Part shown: piece by piece, positions 23,278 through 32,040 of the stretch | How the letters are laid out: each line of letters opens with the position of its first letter | How positions within the stretch are numbered: the first letter of the stretch is position 1 | Source: Hyphomicrobiales bacterium | GTDB taxonomy: Bacteria > Pseudomonadota > Alphaproteobacteria > Rhizobiales > Xanthobacteraceae | Direction: 5' to 3' | DNA length: 58,399 nt | NCBI GenBank assembly: GCA_009377755.1 | Contig: WHTM01000032.1 | Coordinates: 1-58,399 of the forward strand | Notes under the pieces: model-generated | Seen by the model: only the letters and a program-made list of their open reading frames with translations | Database searches by the model: none | Told to the model about the DNA's origin: nothing | Program-made: the position numbers and the translations under genes

Positions 23278-24309
23278 ATGCGGGCGAGCATTCGCACCGG
23301 TCTTGCCGGCGCCGTTCTCGGCACTGTTGCATTTGCGCAGCCGGGGCAGGCCGACGAGATTGCCGATTTCTACAAGGGCAAGACCGTTTCGATCGTCGTC
23401 GGGCACCAGACCGGAACCGGCTTCGACATCTATGCCCGCGTGCTCCAGCGGCATCTGAGCAAGCACATCCCCGGCAATCCGAGCATCGTCGTGCAGAACA
23501 TGGTGGGCGCGAGCGGCATCGTCGCCGCCAACTGGACCGCCAATATCGCACCCAAGGACGGCACGGTGATGGCCACCATGGTCTACTCCGTAGCGTTCGA
23601 ACGGCTGTTCGGCAACGACAAGGCGAAGTACGACCCGTCGAAGTTCAACTGGATCGGCAATATGGAGCAGAGCGTCGCCATCTGCGGCGTCACCAAGGCT
23701 TCCGGAATCGAGAAATTCGACGACCTTCTGACCAAGGAGGCCGTATTCGGTGCGACCGGCGCCACGGGACCGCTCGGCAAGCAGGCGCAGGCTGTGCGAA
23801 GGCTCGCCGGCGCCAAGCTGAAGGTGGTATACGGCTACAAGGGCTCCGCCGACGTCAAGCTCGCCATGAACCGCGGCGAGGTCGCGGGCATCTGCGGCTT
23901 GCCGATGTCGACCATCAGGTCGTTCTGGGGCGAGGAGCTGAAGACCGGCGACTTCAAGCCGATCATCCAGCTTGCCGGCAAGCCCGATCCCGAGCTCAAA
24001 GGCCTGCCGCACATCGACAGCTACGCCAAGACCGAGGACGACAAGAAGACGTTCAACCTGGTGTTCGGCGTGCAGGCGCTGGGCCGCATCTACTTCTCGC
24101 CGCCCGGCCAGCCGGCGGGGCGCACCAAGGCGCTGCGCGATGCGCTGATGGCGACGATGAAGGACAAGGATTTCCTCGCCGATGCGGTCAAGACCAAGAT
24201 CGACATCGAGCCGATGACCGGCGAGGAGACGGCGAGCCTGATCGCGAAATATTCCGCGGTGTCGCCCACGGTGGTGGAGCGGGCGACCAAGGCGACCAGC
24301 AGGGATTGA
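23278..24309 (+). CDS. Tripartite tricarboxylate transporter-type substrate-binding protein (Bug/TctC)
   Basis: 343 residues with a signal peptide (IRTGLAGAVLGTVAFAQPGQ, cleavage near GQA-DE). The body has the TctC pattern: FYKGKTVSIVVGHQTGTGFD, YARVLQRHLSKHIPGNPSIV, QNMVGASGIVAAN and the LLTKEAVFGATGA segment. GGGAGG precedes the ATG at 23278. No TctA/TctB membrane subunits are nearby, so it is an orphan binding protein, common in these bacteria. The ligand is probably an organic acid, not predictable here. Confidence 0.87.
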   Translation: MRASIRTGLAGAVLGTVAFAQPGQADEIADFYKGKTVSIVVGHQTGTGFDIYARVLQRHLSKHIPGNPSIVVQNMVGASGIVAANWTANIAPKDGTVMATMVYSVAFERLFGNDKAKYDPSKFNWIGNMEQSVAICGVTKASGIEKFDDLLTKEAVFGATGATGPLGKQAQAVRRLAGAKLKVVYGYKGSADVKLAMNRGEVAGICGLPMSTIRSFWGEELKTGDFKPIIQLAGKPDPELKGLPHIDSYAKTEDDKKTFNLVFGVQALGRIYFSPPGQPAGRTKALRDALMATMKDKDFLADAVKTKIDIEPMTGEETASLIAKYSAVSPTVVERATKATSRD

Positions 24310-24317
24310 TTGGTTGC

Positions 24318-24447
24318 GTGCCCCGGACGCGGTGCAGCACGAAGTGGTGCACCGCTGATCCGGGGCCCCGGTTTCTTTCTTGCTTGCGCGCAGCCGGGGT
24401 CCCGGGTCTGCACAGCAGCACTTCGTGCCGCAGTGCGCCCGGGACAC
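24318..24447. repeat. GTGCCCCGGACGC repeat, copy 4
   Basis: GTGCCCCGGACGCGGTGCAG to TGCGCCCGGGACAC, an imperfect palindrome with inner pair ATCCGGGGCCCCGG and CCGGGGTCCCGGGT. It lies between the convergent Bug-type gene and glyS. Confidence 0.8.
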
Positions 24448-24454
24448 GCGGGTC

Positions 24455-26677
24455 TCATCCCTCGATCCTCGAAAAATCCGCCACCGCGCGGGTCGCCTCG
24501 CGGATCTCGTTGAGCAGCTTCAGCCGGTTCTCGCGCAAGCTCGCGTCGTCGACATTGACCGTGACCTTGTCGAAGAACGCATCGACACGCGGGCGCAGCG
24601 GCGCGATCGCAGCCATCGCGCCGGCGAAATCTTCTCGTGCGACGGCGGCGGTGGATTCCTTTTTCGCTGCATCAATGGCCTTAGCGAGGTCGCGTTCCTC
24701 TGGTAGCTGATAGAGCGACGCATCAGGCGTGCCGGTATACTCGCGCTTGTCCTTCTTCTCCTCGATGCGGATGATGTTGGTCGCGCGCTTATAGCCCGCC
24801 AGAAGGTTCTTGCCGTCGTCGGTGTCGAGGAATTTTCCCAAGGCCTCGACACGATCTACTATTCTAATGAGTTGGTGACCCTCGACCAATGAGCCAGTGG
24901 CCAGCACTGCGCTGACAAGATCGTGGCGGGCGTTTTGGTCGCGCAATTGAACGGTCAAACGATCCTCGAAAAAGTTCATTAGGTTGTCGATGGCGCTTGC
25001 AACATCGAGATACCGCTTACCGAAGCAATTTTCCGAGTGCCATTCCGCCAATTCTCGCAAGCTCAACGCAGTTTTGTTCTCCAGCACAATCCTGATCGCG
25101 CCTAAGGCCGCGCGCCTCAACGCATAAGGGTCCTTGCTGCCGGTCGGTTTTTCGTCGATCGCCCAAAAGCCGACAAGCGTATCAATCTTATCCGCAAGCG
25201 CCACCGCGACTGATACAGGATCAGTCGGCACGCGGTCGGTAGGGCCGAGCGGTTTGTAGTGCTCCTCGCACGCCGCGGCGACGCTCGGGTCTTCGCCCTG
25301 CGCCAGCGCATAGTACTTGCCCATCAGCCCTTGCAGCTCGGGGAACTCGCCGACCATTTCGGTGAGTAGGTCCGCTTTGCACAGCTTCGCGGCGCGCTTG
25401 GCCTTTTCGACATCGGCGCCGACGATCGGCGCAAGTTCCGCCGCCAGCCGCTCGATGCGGGCGATGCGTTCCGCCTGCGTGCCGAGCTTCTCATGGAACA
25501 CGATATGCTCAAACTTCGGCAGACGATCTTCCAGCCGCGTCTTCAGGTCGGTCTCGTAGAAGAACTTCGCGTCCGCGAGCCGCGCGCGGATCACGCGCTC
25601 GTTGCCCGCGACGATCGCCTTGCCGCCGTCGGTCGCCTCGGTGTTGGCGACGAGGATGAAGCGCGGCGCGAGCCGCGTGCTCGCTTCACCTCCCCCTGGA
25701 GGGGGGAGGTCGGTCGCCGAAGGCGACCGGGAGGGGGTGACCTTTGTGCCGCCGCTCACCCCACCCCGCTCGCTTCGCGAGCGACCCTCCCCCTCCAGGG
25801 GAGGGTGAGACGGAGAGCGCAGCACAAAGCACTTCTGATTGTTCCGGATCGTCGTGCGGATCACCTCCGGCGGGATCGACAGGAACGCCTCCTCGAACGA
25901 GCCTATCAGCACCACCGGCCATTCGACGAGGCCGGCGACCTCCGACAGGAGGCCCGCGTCTTCCACCAGATCGTAGCCTTGCGCGAACGCGAGGTCCTTG
26001 GCGTCGGCCAGGATCATCTGCTCGCGCCGCCACGGATCGAGCACCACCTTGGCGGCTTCGAGCTTGTGCAGGTAGTCGTCGAAGCGGCGCACCACGATTG
26101 TCTCGGGTGCCAGGAACCGATGGCCGCGCGTGACATTGCCGGCGGCGATGCCGTCGATGGCGAACGGCACGATCCCCGGCTCCTCGGTCTCCGGGCCGAA
26201 GGTGGCGACGATGGAGTGCAGGGGGCGTACCCAGGTGAGCGACCCGCCGCCCCAGCGCATCGCCTTCGGCCACGGGAAGCCACGCATCACCTCGGGCACG
26301 ATTCCCGCTATCACGTCGATGGCGGCGCGGCCCGGCTTCTCGATCACCGCGACGTAGAAGTCGCCGCGCTTGTCCGGCTGCACCTTGGCCTGATCGATGG
26401 ATGAAAGCCCCGCCGCCTTGAGGAAGCCGGCGATGGCGTTCTCGGGCGCGCCGACGCGCGGGCCCTTGCGCTCCTCCTTCACGTCCGGCTGGCGCACCGG
26501 CACGCCGTGCACGGCGAGCGCCAGCCGCCGTGGCGTGACGAACGCTTTGGCGCCCTCGTAGACGAGGCCCGCATCCACCAGCTTGTCGGTGACGAGCTTG
26601 CGCAGGTCCTCGGCCGCCTTCGCCTGCATGCGCGCGGGAATTTCCTCGGAGAACAGTTCAAGCAGCAGGTCGGGCAT
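24455..26677 (-). CDS. glyS: Glycine-tRNA ligase beta subunit, with in-frame repeat insertion
   Basis: 740 residues from ATG 26677 ([18 protein letters not shown], the standard family start). Family landmarks follow: [116 protein letters not shown] and a C-terminal anticodon-binding helical domain. With GlyQ it charges tRNA-Gly. About 48 extra residues (roughly 288-335) interrupt the conserved block between FVLR and RFILVAN. They are encoded by a palindromic repeat (25673-25816). Without them the length would be about 692, which is normal. Confidence 0.95.
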   Translation of the reverse strand: MPDLLLELFSEEIPARMQAKAAEDLRKLVTDKLVDAGLVYEGAKAFVTPRRLALAVHGVPVRQPDVKEERKGPRVGAPENAIAGFLKAAGLSSIDQAKVQPDKRGDFYVAVIEKPGRAAIDVIAGIVPEVMRGFPWPKAMRWGGGSLTWVRPLHSIVATFGPETEEPGIVPFAIDGIAAGNVTRGHRFLAPETIVVRRFDDYLHKLEAAKVVLDPWRREQMILADAKDLAFAQGYDLVEDAGLLSEVAGLVEWPVVLIGSFEEAFLSIPPEVIRTTIRNNQKCFVLRSPSHPPLEGEGRSRSERGGVSGGTKVTPSRSPSATDLPPPGGGEASTRLAPRFILVANTEATDGGKAIVAGNERVIRARLADAKFFYETDLKTRLEDRLPKFEHIVFHEKLGTQAERIARIERLAAELAPIVGADVEKAKRAAKLCKADLLTEMVGEFPELQGLMGKYYALAQGEDPSVAAACEEHYKPLGPTDRVPTDPVSVAVALADKIDTLVGFWAIDEKPTGSKDPYALRRAALGAIRIVLENKTALSLRELAEWHSENCFGKRYLDVASAIDNLMNFFEDRLTVQLRDQNARHDLVSAVLATGSLVEGHQLIRIVDRVEALGKFLDTDDGKNLLAGYKRATNIIRIEEKKDKREYTGTPDASLYQLPEERDLAKAIDAAKKESTAAVAREDFAGAMAAIAPLRPRVDAFFDKVTVNVDDASLRENRLKLLNEIREATRAVADFSRIEG
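25673..25816. repeat. Palindromic repeat inserted in frame in glyS
   Basis: About 144 bp (48 codons). Outer arms CACCTCCCCCTGGAGGGGGG and CCCTCCCCCTCCAGGGGAGG can pair with each other or fold alone. Inner hairpins are GGTCGCCGAAGGCGACC and CGCTCGCTTCGCGAGCG. On the coding strand it adds Ser, Pro, Gly, Arg and Glu residues ([16 protein letters not shown]...). The element type matches the palindrome at 37004-37142. Confidence 0.9.
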
Positions 26678-26692
26678 GGGGTTGCCTACCAA

Positions 26693-26924
26693 GACAGGCT
26701 AAGACCCGCAATGGGCAACGTGATCGCCGGGCCTGGCGAGATTCAGTTCGAAGGGTACACGGAGATATCTCTCGCCCGCTCCTTCGACTTCGTATCCCTG
26801 CGGTCCAACCCGGTGCGTACACGGTGAGGGTGGAATGGCAGAGCTTCAACGGTGGGATCATCTTCATGCACGACCGTACAACCATCGCAGTACCGCTGAG
26901 ACGAACGGACCGAATCGACCGGTC
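26693..26924. other. Spacer between CDGSH gene and glyS
   Basis: No gene recognised. Near 26903-26935 there is an imperfect inverted repeat with TGAGAC and GTCTCA ends, which could end the CDGSH transcript. No T-run follows it. Confidence 0.4.
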
Positions 26925-27152
26925 TCACAGCTTCAGGTGGCTGTCGTCACAGATCGGCGGGTTGGCGGTGCGCTTGCAGGTGCAGAACTGGATCGTCTGC
27001 GTGCGCCGCGCCTTCCACTCCATCGGCTCGAAGCCGGTGTCCTCGTGCGAGCCGTCGCAGAACGGCTGGCTCTTGGAGCGGCCGCAGTAGCACCACCAGT
27101 AGGTCTCGCCCGCGACCACGTCGACAGGAATCGGTTCGCGACCGCCGATCAT
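26925..27152 (-). CDS. CDGSH iron-sulfur domain protein
   Basis: 75 residues from ATG 27152. Two metal-binding motifs are visible: CYCGRSKSQPFCDGSH and CTCKRTANPPICDDSH, each the Cys-x-Cys ... Cys-x3-His ligand set for a 2Fe-2S cluster. Tandem-CDGSH proteins of this size are common in bacteria; they handle electron or cluster transfer, but the partner is unknown. The frame stays open upstream to 27506 without a family match, so the short start is used. It lies between glyQ and glyS on the same strand. Confidence 0.85.
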   Translation of the reverse strand: MIGGREPIPVDVVAGETYWWCYCGRSKSQPFCDGSHEDTGFEPMEWKARRTQTIQFCTCKRTANPPICDDSHLKL

Positions 27153-27355
27153 CCGCTCCGCGCTCACATCGACCTCCGTCTTGGCCTGTTTCACTAGCTC
27201 CGCTGCAGGCGTCTTTGTAACCAATCGAGAGCGCAAAGTCACAACGGACGGACCAACGCCGGTTTGCAAGCGGCGCTTGATCCTCTGCTGGACGAGATCG
27301 TCGACGGCTTGAAGGCCGGGGAGCGATTGATCGAGGTCGTCTGAACGGGGCGGAG

Positions 27356-28291
27356 CTACGCCGCCCCTCCCGCTTCCGTTGCCAGCCAGGCTTCCCCGCA
27401 GGCCTTGGCGAGCTCCCGCACTCGCAGGATGTAGCTCTGCCGCTCGGTGACCGAGATCACGCCGCGGGCATCGAGCAGGTTGAACACGTGGCTCGCCTTG
27501 ATGCACTGGTCGTAGGCCGGCAGCGCCATCGCGTGCCGGCGGACGTTACCGTCCGTCAACCATCCCGCGTCGAGGTATTTGCGGCAGGCGGCTTCCGCCA
27601 TGCGGAACTGCTCGAACAACATGTCGGTGTCGGAGTGCTCGAAATTATGCCGCGAGTATTCCTTCTCGGCTTGCAGGAACACGTCGCCGTAGCTGACCTT
27701 GCGTGAACCCTCGCGGCCGTTGAAGTTGAGGTCGTAGACCCGGTCGACGCCCTGCACGTACATGGCGAGGCGCTCCAATCCGTAGGTCAATTCGCCCGAC
27801 ACGGGAGCGCATTCGAAGCCCGCCACCTGCTGGAAATAGGTGAACTGCGACACCTCCATGCCGTCGCACCAGCACTCCCAGCCTAACCCCCAGGCGCCCA
27901 GCGTCGGGCTCTCCCAGTCGTCTTCGACAAAACGAATGTCATGAAACTCAGGCTTGATCCCGATCGTATAGAGGGATTGCAGATAGAGCTCCTGAATGTC
28001 CGGGGGAGACGGCTTCAGGATTACCTGGAATTGATAATAGTGTTGGAGGCGGTTGGGATTTTCGCCATAGCGCCCGTCCTTGGGACGGCGCGACGGCTGG
28101 ACATAGGCGGCGTTCCAGGGTTTCGGGCCGAGCGCGCGCAAAGTCGTGGCGGGGTGAAAGGTTCCGGCTCCGACCTCCATGTCGTAGGGCTGCAAAATGA
28201 TACAACCCCAGTCCGCCCAGTAACGTTGAAGTGAGAGGATAAGGCCCTGGAACGAACGTTCAGGTCGCATATGTGGCGGAGCGTCGGTCAT
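27356..28291 (-). CDS. glyQ: Glycine-tRNA ligase alpha subunit
   Basis: 311 residues, typical length. The landmarks are [90 protein letters not shown] and [11 protein letters not shown]. Together with GlyS it forms the alpha2-beta2 glycyl-tRNA synthetase. The two genes share a strand but are split by the CDGSH gene, so glyQ - CDGSH - glyS may be one transcript. Confidence 0.97.
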   Translation of the reverse strand: MTDAPPHMRPERSFQGLILSLQRYWADWGCIILQPYDMEVGAGTFHPATTLRALGPKPWNAAYVQPSRRPKDGRYGENPNRLQHYYQFQVILKPSPPDIQELYLQSLYTIGIKPEFHDIRFVEDDWESPTLGAWGLGWECWCDGMEVSQFTYFQQVAGFECAPVSGELTYGLERLAMYVQGVDRVYDLNFNGREGSRKVSYGDVFLQAEKEYSRHNFEHSDTDMLFEQFRMAEAACRKYLDAGWLTDGNVRRHAMALPAYDQCIKASHVFNLLDARGVISVTERQSYILRVRELAKACGEAWLATEAGGAA

Positions 28292-28392
28292 CGCGCCGGT
28301 CTATCGGCGGCCCCCCAGGGGGTCAAGACGCGGCTTGGTCGTGAACCGGCGTTCCCCCGACCAATGGGGACGGTGGACGATGGAGGACGGCA

Positions 28393-28479
28393 ATGGTCGC
28401 GTTCGAACTGATCGGAGCCGCTTTCGTCGCGTTGTTCCTGGCGGCGCTGGTAACTGCCGGGCGGGCGCCAACCCGCTGA
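28393..28479 (+). CDS. Possible 28-aa membrane microprotein
   Basis: A GGAGG stands 6 bases before an ATG that opens a 28-codon frame. The peptide is one hydrophobic helix (MVAFELIGAAFVALFLAALV) with a short polar Arg-containing end. It lies in the divergent gap left of the small minus-strand membrane protein. Length is too short for statistics; the ribosome-binding site and single clean helix are the only support. Confidence 0.35.
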   Translation: MVAFELIGAAFVALFLAALVTAGRAPTR

Positions 28480-28501
28480 GGGCGTTGTGCGCCGGCCGCC
28501 G

Positions 28502-28696
28502 CTATCGCGGCCGGTATTCGCCGCTGACGGGGTCCCGTCGCAAGGTCGGCAGACGCCACCGGTCGACCGGCTCCCGCGCCATCTTCCGTGCATCAAGCTC
28601 GGTGTTGATCCGGCGGTATTCGCGGACCGCCCAGCGCCCGATGACGACCGCGCCCAGCGCAGCCAGGACCATAAGCGGCGGAACTGCGATCGGCAT
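28502..28696 (-). CDS. Small single-pass membrane protein, 64 aa
   Basis: MPIAVPPLMVLAALGAVVIG forms an N-terminal membrane segment. The rest, RINTELDARK...LPTLRRDPVSGEYRP, is a basic cytoplasmic tail whose LRRDP-x-G-YRP ending I recall as conserved in related genomes at the same position between glyQ and the S49 peptidase. The function is unknown. AGGGAG precedes the ATG. Confidence 0.75.
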   Translation of the reverse strand: MPIAVPPLMVLAALGAVVIGRWAVREYRRINTELDARKMAREPVDRWRLPTLRRDPVSGEYRPR

Positions 28697-28719
28697 GTCC
28701 CTCTCCCTCGCACGTTCGG

Positions 28720-28876
28720 CTAGTGTGGCGGTTCAGAAGTTTTCTTTGTCTCGAGTCCGTCAAGAGAGCTTCTGAACCTAAACCACACTGGATTCATAAT
28801 GAGTGTCCTTTTCGAATCCGAAGTTCGCCAAAATGGGTACCGCGACGTAAAGCGAACTTCGGATTCGGGACACTAG
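28720..28876 (-). repeat. CTAGTG paired-hairpin element, copy 2
   Basis: Read on the minus strand: hairpin X with arms GAATCCGAAGTTCGCT / GGCGAACTTCGGATTC, linker CTCATTATGAATC, hairpin Y with arms GGTTCAGAAGCTC / AACTTCTGAACC. It ends in CCACACTAG. The CTAG at 28873-28876 contains the TAG stop codon of the S49 peptidase gene. Confidence 0.88.
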
Positions 28877-29769
28877 AGGCCGAAGCGCGCCCACAACGCC
28901 CGCGCCTCAAGCGCGGACAGCACATCTTCGGCGAGACCCGGACGGTCCAGCAGATCGCCACCACGCGATTCGGCACCGAGCAGACGCCGGATGAGCGGCG
29001 AGCGCTCGGCATTGATCAGCGGGGTCAGCACCTTCTCGCCGAAACGCGAGCGCAGCGTCATCCGCATTTCGCCGATCTCGTCGACAAGCCCGAGCTCGCG
29101 TGCCCGTGCTCCCGTCCAGAATTCTCCGGAGAACAAGGTTTTTTCGGGGCCCTGCAATTTGGCGCCGCGCCGCTCTTGCACCAGCGCGATGAAATTCTCG
29201 TGAATGTCTTTCTGGATCGCTTTCAGCCGTTTTACGTCATCCGGTTTCTCCGGCAGGAACGGATCGAGCATCGCCTTGTGCTCGCCGGACGTGTAGAGGC
29301 GCCGCTCCACGCCGATCTTCTCGATCAGCTTGTGAAATCCGAACGAGCCGCCGACGACTCCGATGGAGCCGACCATCGACGACATATCACAGATGATCTC
29401 GTCGGCGGCGCACGCGATCATGTACCCGCCGGATGCGCCGACGTCCTCGACGAAGGCGATCACCGGCAGCTCGTGCTCGGCGGCAAGCTCGCGGATGCGG
29501 CGGAAGATCAGGTGTGACTGCACCGGCGATCCGCCCGGCGAGTTAATCAGCAGCGCCACCGCGCGCGCGTGCCGCACCTTGAAGGCGCGGTCGAGCGTGC
29601 GGGCGAGGCCGCCGAGCGTCAGCCCGGTTCGCAGCGGCGTGATCGTTCCGATGATTCCCGCGAGACGAACGACCGGCACGATCGGAACATCGCCGCGCAA
29701 CCGCGCCGACAGGACCGGGCGCATGAGTTCGAGGGTCTGGTCGAACCAGGTGGTGTCACTTTTCGCCAT
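28873..29769 (-). CDS. S49 family peptidase (SppA/SohB-like)
   Basis: 298 residues. The serine-protease core is visible: ALLINSPGGSPVQSHLIFRR, VIAFVEDVGASGGYMIACAA with the nucleophile Ser in the GASGGY motif, ADEIICDMSSMVGSIGV, and the catalytic Lys region YTSGEHKAMLDPFLPEK. The signature FTGARARELGLVDEIG follows as FWTGARARELGLVDEI. Single-domain bacterial S49 peptidases cut membrane-bound signal peptides. Here the N-terminus lacks a clear anchor, so it may be a peripheral or cytoplasmic form. The stop codon TAG is contributed by the adjoining repeat. Confidence 0.9.
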   Translation of the reverse strand: MAKSDTTWFDQTLELMRPVLSARLRGDVPIVPVVRLAGIIGTITPLRTGLTLGGLARTLDRAFKVRHARAVALLINSPGGSPVQSHLIFRRIRELAAEHELPVIAFVEDVGASGGYMIACAADEIICDMSSMVGSIGVVGGSFGFHKLIEKIGVERRLYTSGEHKAMLDPFLPEKPDDVKRLKAIQKDIHENFIALVQERRGAKLQGPEKTLFSGEFWTGARARELGLVDEIGEMRMTLRSRFGEKVLTPLINAERSPLIRRLLGAESRGGDLLDRPGLAEDVLSALEARALWARFGL

Positions 29770-29797
29770 GGTCAGAACGCTATTCGCATTGCCCCGA

Positions 29798-30571
29798 TCA
29801 TGCCAGCGGCAGCGGTGCCGCATCGCGCAAGATTGTTTCCGCCGCGGCGGTCGGACGCCCTTGCACATCGTTGAGCACGAGGCCGGGCAACAGGCGCAAC
29901 GGCGCGCGGCGGCCTTTTGTCGCGCGCACCAGGATGCGCACCGCGGGCGCGTCGGCGCGCGGATGGACCGGTAGAACGGCGATGCCGCCGAAGCCCGCGA
30001 GCGCCTGCAGGACATCTGTCAGGCCGTCGGCGCGCCAGATCAACGTCACCGTCCCGCGATCGCCGAGCAGGCGGGCGGCCGTGGCCAGCCACGCCACCAG
30101 CGTCCCGGCTGTCGCCGCGTGCGCGCGCGCCCGCACGGGATCGGGCGAAGTCTGCGAGGCGCCGGGATCGTTGAAAGGCGGATTCATCAGCACGTGGCGG
30201 GCGCAGCCTGGCGGAAGGCCTGCGGCGGACAACGTCCTCGCCGGCGCTGTGGCGTCGACAACAACCGCGGTGACGCGGTCGGCGAGTTCGTTCCGCGCCG
30301 CGTTGTCATTGGCGAGGGCGACGAGCGCCGGATTGATCTCGGCCAGCGTCACCCGCAAGCCGGGGACGCGGCGGGCGAGCGCCAGACTCGCCGCGCCGAC
30401 GCCGGCGCCGAGCTCGACCGCATGCTCGCCGGGCTGCGCTGCCGTCGCCGCCGCCAGCAGGATGGCGTCATGGCCGACGCGATGACCGCGGCGCGGCTGC
30501 CGCAGCCGCAGCCGGCCGCCAAGCACGGCGTCCTCCGTCAGATCCCGGGTCAGATCCTGCGGCGCGCTCAT
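29798..30571 (-). CDS. tRNA1(Val) (adenine-N6)-methyltransferase-like protein
   Basis: 257 residues of class I methyltransferase type. SAM-binding AVELGAGVGAASLALARRVP, the acidic TLAEINPALVALANDNAARN, and the catalytic NPPF motif in HVLMNPPFNDP that marks N6-adenine methylation of DNA/RNA (TrmN6 family). It would modify tRNA-Val at A37; the exact target is an inference. The start overlaps the DUF2007 stop (ATGA), so the two are coupled. The S49 peptidase follows after 28 bases. Confidence 0.85.
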   Translation of the reverse strand: MSAPQDLTRDLTEDAVLGGRLRLRQPRRGHRVGHDAILLAAATAAQPGEHAVELGAGVGAASLALARRVPGLRVTLAEINPALVALANDNAARNELADRVTAVVVDATAPARTLSAAGLPPGCARHVLMNPPFNDPGASQTSPDPVRARAHAATAGTLVAWLATAARLLGDRGTVTLIWRADGLTDVLQALAGFGGIAVLPVHPRADAPAVRILVRATKGRRAPLRLLPGLVLNDVQGRPTAAAETILRDAAPLPLA

Positions 30572-30798
30572 GGCGCACCCGGGCGCAGCTCATGTCCGAG
30601 GCCGGCGTCGTGCAGCAGCTTGCGCGCCTGGGCGGCCCGGTCGTCCGGCACGAGAATCCGCCGGGGCAGGATTCCGATCGAACCTTCCAGCACGCTCATG
30701 TTCTGGTCGAGCACAAGGTGCGCGATACCGGCGCCGTCGAGCAGAGCTTCGATCGCGGATACGAGCACTGGGTCGTTGGTGCGGACGATTTCGCGCAC
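30568..30798 (-). CDS. DUF2007 domain protein
   Basis: 76 residues from a GTG at 30798, with TGGAGG upstream. The core IVRTNDPVLVSAIEALLDGA, then HLVLDQNMSVLEGSIGILPR and RILVPDDRAAQARKLL is the DUF2007 (putative signal-transducing) family. The role is unknown. It leads the operon DUF2007 - methyltransferase - S49 peptidase. Confidence 0.88.
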   Translation of the reverse strand: MREIVRTNDPVLVSAIEALLDGAGIAHLVLDQNMSVLEGSIGILPRRILVPDDRAAQARKLLHDAGLGHELRPGAP

Positions 30799-31404
30799 GA
30801 GGCCTCCACTTTGTTGTCCGCGCCTTCCGCAAAGCCGATTCCAGCTCTTGCGGGCCATGCGCCAAATTCAGTGTCCCGAATCCGAAGTTCGCTTGACTTC
30901 GCGGCGCGCTCTTAGAGTCTGTCCGGGAATACTAATGCAAAGGAAATCGACCATGATCTTTTGGTGAGATTTGCAGTTCGAGCATGGTCGCGCCTGAGCC
31001 CCTCGCGCCGCGTGGGCATCTGCAATATCGGCACCAAGGCTCCGGCGAGACCGCGCCGATTATTTTCGGATTCGCCGTCGACGCATTTGGGAGTTTCCAC
31101 CGCCCTCGTCATGGCCGCAGCCCTCTCGCTCGCGACCGATGAAGTCAGAGGCCGGTGATCGCCATGCCCGGCCGCCATAGGCGTCGGCCGTTTACCGATC
31201 GTTAGGGTAACCCGACGTTAGGGTAAGCGCTTCACCAACGCTTAACTGCAATATTGAGAAGATTTGTATCGAATTGATTGCCGTTCTTTAGCCACTGTGA
31301 CTCCGTCAGAGTACCTTTTTCGACGTAGATTGCAGGGCCGAGAGGCGCAAAGGCGGTCTGGCTATCGCCGCCTCCTGGATGTGCGCGGGCGAGTGGAGTT
31401 TGGA
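30799..31404. other. Gene-free stretch before the first barrel gene
   Basis: No supported gene. It holds a half copy of the paired-hairpin element at 30870-30913 and a 10-bp direct repeat GTTAGGGTAA at 31201-31210 and 31217-31226, about 180 bases before the porin-like ATG. Confidence 0.5.
30870..30913 (+). repeat. CTAGTG paired-hairpin element, half copy
   Basis: AGTGTCCCGAATCCGAAGTT then CGCTTGACTTCGCGGCG. It equals the left arm and loop of hairpin X in the 43.5-kb copy and then stops; no right arm is present. A remnant. Confidence 0.75.
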
Positions 31405-32040
31405 ATGAGAATCACGGCTTGCGCAGCGGCAGTGGTCGCGATGGGAATCGCGACCGGACAGGCGGGCGCCGCCGATACAGGCTCAAGTCCCGGTCCGTAT
31501 TATTCCGCCCCCGTCTACGCACCGACGAGCGTGCGAAGCTACAGTTGGATGGGCCCTTATCTGGGCGCCAATGTCGGCTATCAGTGGGGCAGCGCCACCA
31601 ACAGTCCGACCAATCCCAATGGTTTCGCCGGGGGTATCCAGGGCGGCTACAATTTTCAAAGCGGCCAGTTCGTCTTCGGCGGCGAAACCGATCTGCAACT
31701 GTCGGCGGCTGACGACACCTTTGCCCCCTGGAAATTTGCCAACCCCTGGTTCGGGACCTTGCGCGGCCGCGCCGGCGTCGCGCTCAACAACATCCTGCTC
31801 TACGGAACCGGCGGCATGGCCTACGGCGGCGGACGCGCCCACGTGGCGGGGATCTCGGAGTCCCGGACCCAACTCGGATGGGCGGCCGGCCTGGGCGTCG
31901 AAGTCGGCTTTACGCCGAACTGGTCGGCCAAGGCCGAGTATCTCTACGTCGACCTTAGCGAGCGCGGTTACACAGTCGTGGGCACCCAGAACGGCTTCGA
32001 GTCGAACCTGCTGCGGTTCGGCGTCAACTACCGGTTCTGA
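31405..32040 (+). CDS. Outer-membrane beta-barrel protein (Omp25/31-like)
   Basis: 211 residues with a signal peptide (MRITACAAAVVAMGIATGQA, cleavage near AGA-AD). The mature barrel shows the alphaproteobacterial pattern: SWMGPYLGANVGYQWG, FAGGIQGGYNFQSGQFVFGG, ETDLQLSA, GTLRGRAGVALNNILLYGTG, WAAGLGVEVGFTPNWSAKAE, YLYVDL and the terminal strand LLRFGVNYRF with the required C-terminal Phe. Probably an eight-stranded small-barrel surface protein. A second paralogue follows at 32467. The ATG at 31405 opens the signal peptide. Confidence 0.9.
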   Translation: MRITACAAAVVAMGIATGQAGAADTGSSPGPYYSAPVYAPTSVRSYSWMGPYLGANVGYQWGSATNSPTNPNGFAGGIQGGYNFQSGQFVFGGETDLQLSAADDTFAPWKFANPWFGTLRGRAGVALNNILLYGTGGMAYGGGRAHVAGISESRTQLGWAAGLGVEVGFTPNWSAKAEYLYVDLSERGYTVVGTQNGFESNLLRFGVNYRF

